NCBI GenBank assembly: GCA_038327385.1
Contig: JBBQKY010000118.1
Coordinates: 1-8,048, forward strand
DNA length: 8,048 bases
Source of the DNA: JAWWPG01 sp038327385
Lineage (GTDB): Bacteria; Actinomycetota; Actinomycetes; Propionibacteriales; Nocardioidaceae
Direction: 5' to 3'
The notes under the pieces were generated by a model that worked only from the letters and a program-made list of their open reading frames with translations, did not search any database and was not told the DNA's origin. The translations under genes and the position numbers were made by a program. The number at the start of each line of letters is the position of its first letter. The stretch's first letter is position 1. Shown here in pieces: positions 1 through 5,864 of this stretch.

Positions 1-1
1 C

Positions 2-763
<762 letters not shown>

Positions 764-859
764 GACATCGAGGAGCGCGTCCGAACCGACTCGCGGTGCG
801 GCCCTTTCGCGCCGCCGCTCGAAACCGTGGGAGGCGTCGACGTCCGCCGGTCATGTGAA

Positions 860-881
860 GTTCGCCGACCGTTTACCGCGC
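860..881 (+). promoter_or_regulatory. Probable PHO box (PhoP/RegX3-type operator)
   Basis: Two adjacent 11-nt direct repeats are visible: GTTCGCCGACC (860-870) and GTTTACCGCGC (871-881). Each begins with a heptamer matching six of seven bases of GTTCACC, the core of the PhoP box described in Streptomyces, where 11-nt direct repeat units are also the rule. A weaker third unit may precede it at 849-859 (GGTCATG core). The site lies 94 bases before the pstC start codon and just upstream of a possible -10 element, where an activator of a phosphate-starvation operon would be expected. Repeat spacing and position are seen; the binding protein is inferred from the family and from the pst genes downstream. 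Confidence 0.6.
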
Positions 882-885
882 GCAC

Positions 886-914
886 CACTGGGTGACCTGA
901 GCCGGTCCTAGCCT
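886..914 (+). promoter_or_regulatory. Possible promoter of the pst operon
   Basis: A TAGCCT hexamer (909-914) fits the TANNNT pattern of actinobacterial housekeeping -10 elements. The position 17 bases upstream (886-891, ACTGGG) does not resemble TTGACA. A poor -35 next to an operator is usual for promoters that depend on an activator such as PhoP. A start around 920 would leave a leader of about 55 bases. This is a weak pattern match and rests mainly on its place relative to the PHO-box-like repeats. Confidence 0.3.
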
Positions 915-974
915 CGAGAAGACGGTGGCCGGTGGGCGCCCTGACCGTCGTGCCGAGGAGAGGGTCGCGAGCCA

Positions 975-2012
975 GTGGTGCACGATCTGACGGAGGTCAT
1001 CCCCGCCGTCGACCTCGAAGGCCCAGGCCCTCAGGACGCCGACACCCCACGGCCCCTCCGCTCGACCAGCAGCACCGGCGACCTCGTCTTTCGGGGGCTC
1101 GTCCGTTCGGCCGGAGCCGTCGTCCTCGCCGTCACCGGCGGGATCGGGTTGTTCCTCGGCATCAAGGCGATCCCCGTCTTCCGCGACCTCGGCCTGTCGT
1201 TCTTCACCACGAGCGACTGGAACCCCGACACCGGGCACATCGGGATCGAGGCCGTCCTCGTCGGGACCCTCGAGCTCGCGACGGTAGCGATCGTCTTCGC
1301 CTTCCCGCTGGCCCTCGGCCTTGCCCTCTACATCAGCGAGTACGCCCCACCCGGCGTCAAAGGCGTGATGATCAGCCTCGTCGACCTGATGGCTGCCATC
1401 CCGAGCGTCGTCTACGGCCTCTGGGGCGTCTTCTTCCTGATGCCGCGGGAGCTCTACGTCTCCCACTGGCTCGCGCAGAACGCCTCCTGGATCCCGGTCT
1501 TCGAAGTCAGGACGAACCCGAACGCCCCGAACTGGGAGCAGGGCACCTACACGTCGTCGCTGTTCATTGCCGGCCTTGTCGTCTCGCTCATGGTGCTGCC
1601 GATGGCGTGCTCGGTGATGCGCGAGGTGTTCTCGCTCTGCCCACCGGGGGAGAAGGAGGCGGCGCTGGCCCTCGGGGCCACCCGGTGGGGAATGATCCGC
1701 TCGGTCCTGCTCCCCTTCGGCAAGGGCGGCATCATCGGCGGCACGATGCTCGGCCTCGGCCGCGCCCTGGGCGAGACCATCGCGGCGCTCATGATCTTGT
1801 CGATCGCCTTCGAGATCAAGATCAGGATCCTCGAGCTGGGTGGTACGACGACCTCCGTGCTGATCGCCTCGCGCTTCGGCGACGCCACGTCGTTCCAGCT
1901 GAGCGCCCTGCTCGCCGCCGGCCTCGTGCTGTTCCTCATCACGCTGGTCGTCAACACGCTGGCGTCGATCGTCGTCGGGCGCTCGCGAAGCGGCGCGAGC
2001 AGCGGGATCTGA
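975..2012 (+). CDS. pstC: Phosphate ABC transporter permease PstC
   Basis: The protein has 345 residues and is one of the two channel-forming subunits of the Pst high-affinity phosphate importer in the cytoplasmic membrane. About six membrane helices are visible (roughly 43-63, 94-119, 133-156, 195-216, 253-278, 308-335). The permease EAA loop that contacts the ATPase is at 228-234 (EAALALG), and the PstC-typical GLGRALGETIA follows at 260-270. The first 40 residues are a Pro/Asp-rich cytoplasmic tail. The outside loop between helices 3 and 4 (about 157-194) is long and rich in Trp and Asn. I chose the GTG at 975, which has a purine-rich ribosome binding site (GAGGAGAGG, 955-963) 11 bases upstream; a second GTG at 978 is possible. 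pstA starts six bases after the stop. Substrate assignment to phosphate rests on PstC/PstA/PstS similarity together. Confidence 0.93.
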   Translation: MVHDLTEVIPAVDLEGPGPQDADTPRPLRSTSSTGDLVFRGLVRSAGAVVLAVTGGIGLFLGIKAIPVFRDLGLSFFTTSDWNPDTGHIGIEAVLVGTLELATVAIVFAFPLALGLALYISEYAPPGVKGVMISLVDLMAAIPSVVYGLWGVFFLMPRELYVSHWLAQNASWIPVFEVRTNPNAPNWEQGTYTSSLFIAGLVVSLMVLPMACSVMREVFSLCPPGEKEAALALGATRWGMIRSVLLPFGKGGIIGGTMLGLGRALGETIAALMILSIAFEIKIRILELGGTTTSVLIASRFGDATSFQLSALLAAGLVLFLITLVVNTLASIVVGRSRSGASSGI

Positions 2013-2018
2013 GCGGCG

Positions 2019-3119
2019 ATGACCACCCTCACGGACTCCCCCAGCGGCACACGTCCCGCCCTCGGTGGTGACGTCGATGCGCCGCGCCCCTTGCGGCAGC
2101 GCACCGTTGACGACACAGCTTCGGCGCTGGGCTCGGCGGCTGCCGGGCTCGCGCTGGGCTGGCTGATCTACACCCGGCTGACACCGGTGACCGGCTGGTT
2201 CGCGTTCGTGCTGATCGCCTACTTCTGCGGCATGCTGACGTACGCCGCCGTCACGATGCTCGGGAGCTCGACAGTCGTGGTCAAGGACCGGCTGGCGTCC
2301 GCGCTGATCGGGACCGCCGCGTTCACTGTCATGTTCGCGCTGGCCCTGATAGTCGGCTACACGCTGTGGCAGGGCCACCGGGCGCTCGGCCACCTGAACT
2401 TCTTCACCGACGACCTGAGCAAAGCCGGGCCGCTCGACCCGTTGACCAAGGGCGGCGTCCTGCACGCCATCGCCGGGACGCTGTTCATGATCACCCTCGC
2501 GGTGATCCTGACTGTCCCGCTCGGCATCGGCTGTGCGGTCTACCTCACCGAGGTCGGTGGCCGAGGCTCCCGCCTGGTCCGAACGGTCGTCGAGTCGATG
2601 ACCGCCCTGCCCTCGATCGTGGCCGGGTTGTTCATCCTGGTGACCGTCATCCTCTTCCTCGGCCTGCCGAGATCGGGTTTGGCCGCCTCGCTGGCGATCA
2701 GCGTGATGATGCTGCCGATCATTGCCCGCGCCTCGGAGGTGGTGCTGCGCGTAGTCCCGCAAGGACTCCGGGAGGCCAGCCTCGCTCTCGGTTCGTCGCA
2801 GTGGCAGACCGTCTGGCGGGTCGTCCTCCCGACCGCGCGGCCGGGCCTCACCACCGCCGTGATCCTCGGGACGGCCCGCGGGCTCGGCGAGACGTCACCA
2901 GTGCTGCTCACGGCCGGCTACACGACGTACCTCAACCTCGACCCCAGCCAGGGACCGATGGTCTCCTTGCCACTGCTGACGTTCTCTCTGTCACGCAGCC
3001 CGGAGCAGGTCGACATCATGCGGTCCTTCGGCGCCGCCTCGGTGCTGCTGGTCCTCGTACTCGCACTCTTCGCAGTCGCGCGGGCCGTCGTCGCCCGCAC
3101 TAAGGGCGGTCGACAGTGA
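2019..3119 (+). CDS. pstA: Phosphate ABC transporter permease PstA, N-terminally extended
   Basis: The protein has 366 residues and is the second Pst channel subunit. The core permease region, from about residue 94, has helices near 94-117, 147-176, 190-215, 222-240, 270-295 and 335-358. The EAA loop is at 252-258 (EASLALG), followed by a PstA-type RGLGETSPVLLTAG segment. PstA is usually about 280-300 residues. Here roughly 80 extra N-terminal residues carry two additional predicted helices (about 36-52 and 59-80) preceded by a Pro/Arg-rich tail. The ATG at 2019 follows the pstC stop by six bases; the ribosome binding site is weak, so translation may be coupled to pstC. The stop TGA overlaps the GTG start of pstS as GTGA. 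Start position is fairly sure because the extension is in frame and hydrophobic segments look genuine. Confidence 0.92.
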   Translation: MTTLTDSPSGTRPALGGDVDAPRPLRQRTVDDTASALGSAAAGLALGWLIYTRLTPVTGWFAFVLIAYFCGMLTYAAVTMLGSSTVVVKDRLASALIGTAAFTVMFALALIVGYTLWQGHRALGHLNFFTDDLSKAGPLDPLTKGGVLHAIAGTLFMITLAVILTVPLGIGCAVYLTEVGGRGSRLVRTVVESMTALPSIVAGLFILVTVILFLGLPRSGLAASLAISVMMLPIIARASEVVLRVVPQGLREASLALGSSQWQTVWRVVLPTARPGLTTAVILGTARGLGETSPVLLTAGYTTYLNLDPSQGPMVSLPLLTFSLSRSPEQVDIMRSFGAASVLLVLVLALFAVARAVVARTKGGRQ

Positions 3120-4894
3120 CGCGCAAGAAGCTCCGTGCCCTGGCGGCGGCAGTCGGCTGTCTGCTGCTCATACTCGTGCCGCTGGGTACGCCGACCGCGA
3201 CCGCCGACGGCCCCTACCAGCTCATCGAGGGGACCGGCTCCACCTGGAGCCAGAACGCTCTCAACCAGTGGATCGCCGACGTGTCGGGAAACGGGATCCA
3301 GGTCGCCTACGGCGGCGGCGGGTCGTCCAAGGGTCGCACGGACTTCGGCAACAACACCGTGGACTTCGCGGTTACCGAGATCCCGTACCAGGGCCGCGAC
3401 CCCCGCACCGGCCAGCTCGACAGCGCCAACGGCCGACAGTTCGCCTACATGCCGGTCGTCGCCGGCGGCACGTCGTTCATGTACCACCTCGAGATCGGCG
3501 GTCACCTCTACACCGGTCTCCGGCTGTCCGGTGAGACGGTCTCGAAGATCTTCACCGGCAAGATCACCGACTGGAGCGACCCCGAGATCACGGCGGACAA
3601 CAACGGCTTCAAGCTGCCGGCGACGCGCATAATCCCGGTCGTCCGCTCTGACGGGTCGGGGACGACGGCGCAGTTCACCGCGTGGATGAACACTCAGTAC
3701 CCCTCCTTGTGGCGTCCCTTCTGCTCGTGTTCGGGCCTGACGTCGTACTACCCGATCAAGAACGGCATGGTCGCGAAGGACGGCTCGGTGGGCGTCGCCG
3801 GCCACATCGCCGCCAGCTACGGGAACGGGACGATCGGGTACGTCGAGTACTCCTATGCCCTCAACGACAACTACCCGGTGGCGAAGGTCCTCAACAGGGC
3901 CGGCTACTACGTGCAGCCGACCGCCTTCAACGTGGCGGTCGCCCTTACCCAGGCCAAGATCAACCAGGACCCGACATCCCAGAATTACCTGACCGAGATC
4001 CTGACCGGTGTCTACAACTACGGCGACCCACGGACGTACCCGCTGTCGTCGTACTCGTACATGATCGTTCCGACCGGGCAGAACGACCCCCGGATGAACG
4101 ACTCGAAGGCGAACACGCTCGGTGACTTCGCGTACTACTTCCTGTGCGACGGCCAGCGAGAAGCGCCCGCCCTGGGCTACTCGCCGCTGCCGTACAACCT
4201 CGTCAAGGCAGGCTTCGAACAGATCGCCCGAGTCCCTGGCGCCAGCAGTCCTGGCCACAACCCCAGCACCTGCAACAACCCGACCTTCGATCCGAACAAC
4301 CCGAACAGCAACCGCCTTGCCCAGATAGCCCCACAACCGGCCGCCTGCGACAAGGTGGGCGCCGGTCCGTGCGGAATAGCGGTTCCGCCGTCCGGTGGCG
4401 GTGGCGGTGGCGGTGGCGGGGGTAGCGGTGGCGGCGGCGGTGGTGCTGGTGGCAGCGCTGGCGGCGGCGGCAGCGGCAGCGGCAGCGCCGGTGGAAGCGG
4501 CAATGCCGGCAGCGCTGGTGGTGGGGGTAGCGCTGGCAGCGGCAGCACCGGCGGTGGCTCGACAGGTGGTGGCTCGACCGGTGGCGGCACGCTCCCGATC
4601 GGCGGCAGTGGCACGCTGCCCGGCGGAAGCGGACTGCCCGGCACCGGAAGCGGACTGCCCGGCACCGGAAGCGGGCTACCCGGAGGCAGCACGGGCGGTG
4701 GGACCGGCAGCTCTGGCCAGCTTGGCACAGGCGCCGTGCAGTACTACGGCACCCCGACGACGCTGTCCGCCTACCGCGCCGACAGCAACGAGGGCACCCT
4801 GCGGAAGGTGGTGATCCTCGAGCTGCTCGGCTTCATCCTCGTCCCACCGCTGCTGTTCAAGATGTGGCGCACCAGAAGCTCCGAGCGCCCGTGA
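3116..4894 (+). CDS. pstS: Phosphate-binding protein PstS with Gly/Ser linker and C-terminal membrane anchor
   Basis: This 592-residue protein is the extracytoplasmic phosphate receptor for PstC/PstA. Residues 1-30 form a signal peptide (MTRKK, hydrophobic core, ATA before Asp31), with no lipobox. The PstS fold covers about 34-400. It has the N-terminal ligand loop GTGST (39-43), DFAVTE (83-88), the phosphate-binding loop RSDGSGTT (177-184) and GNGTIGYVEY (236-245). Glu88 sits where E. coli PstS has its phosphate-binding Asp. Six cysteines follow the signal peptide. Residues 427 to about 540 are Gly/Ser-rich and include two LPGTG copies (507-511, 514-518). A helix at 565-582 and a basic tail (KMWRTRSSERP) end the protein. 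Most actinobacterial PstS proteins are lipoproteins of about 370 residues, so this anchoring is unusual. The GTG start overlaps the pstA stop and is preceded by AAGGG (3102-3106); the gene ends in another GTGA overlap. Confidence 0.93.
   Translation: MTRKKLRALAAAVGCLLLILVPLGTPTATADGPYQLIEGTGSTWSQNALNQWIADVSGNGIQVAYGGGGSSKGRTDFGNNTVDFAVTEIPYQGRDPRTGQLDSANGRQFAYMPVVAGGTSFMYHLEIGGHLYTGLRLSGETVSKIFTGKITDWSDPEITADNNGFKLPATRIIPVVRSDGSGTTAQFTAWMNTQYPSLWRPFCSCSGLTSYYPIKNGMVAKDGSVGVAGHIAASYGNGTIGYVEYSYALNDNYPVAKVLNRAGYYVQPTAFNVAVALTQAKINQDPTSQNYLTEILTGVYNYGDPRTYPLSSYSYMIVPTGQNDPRMNDSKANTLGDFAYYFLCDGQREAPALGYSPLPYNLVKAGFEQIARVPGASSPGHNPSTCNNPTFDPNNPNSNRLAQIAPQPAACDKVGAGPCGIAVPPSGGGGGGGGGGSGGGGGGAGGSAGGGGSGSGSAGGSGNAGSAGGGGSAGSGSTGGGSTGGGSTGGGTLPIGGSGTLPGGSGLPGTGSGLPGTGSGLPGGSTGGGTGSSGQLGTGAVQYYGTPTTLSAYRADSNEGTLRKVVILELLGFILVPPLLFKMWRTRSSERP
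4394..4417 (+). repeat. GGTGGC hexamer repeat coding for poly-Gly
   Basis: Four perfect tandem copies of GGTGGC begin the Gly-rich linker of PstS and run on into less regular GGC/GGT/AGC codons up to about 4570. The unit is a multiple of three, so gain or loss of copies would change linker length without a frameshift. The coding strand is dense in GG and GGG runs. Confidence 0.8.
4625..4687 (+). repeat. Three tandem 21-nt units coding for GSGLPGT
   Basis: Units at 4625-4645 and 4646-4666 are identical at the DNA level and encode GSGLPGT. A third, diverged unit (4667-4687) encodes GSGLPGG. Together they create two LPGTG pentapeptides inside the PstS linker. The identical codons point to recent duplication of the unit. 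Confidence 0.9.
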
Positions 4895-5853
4895 CGGCGA
4901 CGGCGACCGCTCAACGGTCCCACGACGTGCCGCCTCCCGGGTCACCTCAATCTGGTCCGCAGCCGGTGAGCGGGTCACGCGTCGCCGGCTCGCGGGCTGT
5001 CCCCCCACCGGTACGCCCGGTGCGTGCCGTGTCGGCGGCTCGTGCCGGCACCTGGGTCCTGTCGGTGGTGTCGGCCCTCGCGCTGTTCTTCGTGGCCTTC
5101 CTGCTGGTCCTGAGCCCGATCCAGCAGGGGCGCGCCCAGGACGTCCTCTACACGACGTTCCGCTCCCAGCTGGCGGCGGCGACCGCGCCCTTCGGCGTCG
5201 ACCCGATCCCTCCGGGGGCTCCGGTCGCACTCATCGAGGTGCCGGCACTCGGCATGCGCCAGGTGGTCGTGGAGGGCACGGCGGGCATCGACCTGCGCAG
5301 CGGACCTGGACATCTGCGGGTGACCACGCTCCCGGGGCAGCTCGGGACGTCGGCGATCTTCGGCCGCAGCACGACGTACGGCGGGCCGTTCCGGGATCTG
5401 CCGTCACTGGTGCCGGGTGCGCGAATCCACGTCACGACGGGCCAGGGGGTCTTCGCCTACCGCGTCGAGGATGTCCGACGTGACGGCGACCCGCAGCCCC
5501 CGGCACTCCAGGCGGACCAGGGCCGGCTGTTGCTGGTCACCACCGAGAGCGGCTCGTTCGGCGCGTTCAACACCGTGTACGTCGACGCCCTGCTGGTCAG
5601 CGGCGCAGCGCCGACACCGCCCCGCTCAGCTTTCCTGGTGCCCTCGTCCGAGGACGAGATGGCTTCGGACCCGTCGGCGCTGCTCCCGCTGTCCCTGTGG
5701 CTTTTCGGGCTGCTCGCCGTGGGGGTGTTCGCAGCCTGGGGAATCGTCCGCTGGGGACGACCCCAGACCTGGGTGATCGCCATTCCGCTTCTCCTGGCGG
5801 CGCTATGGGGCGCCTCCGACAGCGCAGCCATGCTGCTGCCGAACCTGATGTGA
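4891..5853 (+). CDS. Sortase-fold membrane protein lacking the catalytic residues (pseudo-sortase)
   Basis: With the GTG at 4891 the protein has 320 residues. That start forms a GTGA overlap with the pstS stop, like the pstA-pstS junction; an in-frame GTG at 4864 would add nine residues. The N-terminal 50 residues are Pro/Ser/Arg-rich and cytoplasmic, with a membrane helix at 55-74. A domain from about 105 to 235 follows the sortase pattern: VALIEVPALGMRQVVVEGT, then GPGHL, LPGQLGTSAIFGRSTTYGGPF, LVPGARIHV, a YRVEDV strand and RLLLVTTESGS. In active sortases the GHR and TTC motifs supply His and Cys. Here these positions are Arg159 (GRS) and Thr218 (VTT), and Asn227/Thr228 occupy the catalytic Arg region. 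Transpeptidase activity is therefore unlikely. Two further helices (about 264-288, 294-315) close the protein. It is the fourth gene of the pst operon. Its role is unknown; a scaffold or peptide-binding function for PstS or the next gene product is inference. Confidence 0.8.
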   Translation: MTATATAQRSHDVPPPGSPQSGPQPVSGSRVAGSRAVPPPVRPVRAVSAARAGTWVLSVVSALALFFVAFLLVLSPIQQGRAQDVLYTTFRSQLAAATAPFGVDPIPPGAPVALIEVPALGMRQVVVEGTAGIDLRSGPGHLRVTTLPGQLGTSAIFGRSTTYGGPFRDLPSLVPGARIHVTTGQGVFAYRVEDVRRDGDPQPPALQADQGRLLLVTTESGSFGAFNTVYVDALLVSGAAPTPPRSAFLVPSSEDEMASDPSALLPLSLWLFGLLAVGVFAAWGIVRWGRPQTWVIAIPLLLAALWGASDSAAMLLPNLM

Positions 5854-5859
5854 AGGAGG
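5854..5859 (+). promoter_or_regulatory. Strong ribosome binding site before the last gene
   Basis: A perfect AGGAGG lies five bases before the ATG at 5865 and directly after the stop of the pseudo-sortase gene. It is the strongest ribosome binding site in the operon and fixes the start of the large secreted protein. It suggests that this product is made in good amounts independently of translational coupling. Confidence 0.85.
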
Positions 5860-5864
5860 GCCAG

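Noticed and set aside
790..820. Possible terminator hairpin after lepA (GCGGTG pairing with CGCCGC)
   Set aside because: Only about six base pairs around a large loop, including a G-U pair, and no T-run follows; not enough to call a terminator.
932..2071. Second + strand open frame overlapping pstC (379 codons)
   Set aside because: It is Arg/Pro-rich, lacks hydrophobic segments, and lies in another frame of the clear pstC gene.
873..2762. Long open frame on the - strand opposite pstC and pstA (629 codons)
   Set aside because: Its product is rich in Arg, Asp, Gly and Gln with no membrane or domain pattern, and it lies fully opposite two clear permease genes. Open antisense frames are expected at this GC content.
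3146..3163. Possible lipobox at Cys15 of PstS (AVGC)
   Set aside because: Leu is missing at -3, the hydrophobic core continues after the Cys, and a good signal peptidase I site (ATA before Asp31) follows.
2918..4336. Long open frame on the - strand opposite pstS (472 codons)
   Set aside because: Low-complexity Arg/Val/Gly-rich product with no recognisable family, antisense to a certain binding-protein gene; a GC shadow.
4625..4894. Classical LPXTG cell-wall sorting signal at the PstS C-terminus
   Set aside because: The LPGTG copies are about 47 residues from the membrane helix instead of directly before it, and the adjacent sortase lacks its active site; kept only as an observation of uncertain meaning.
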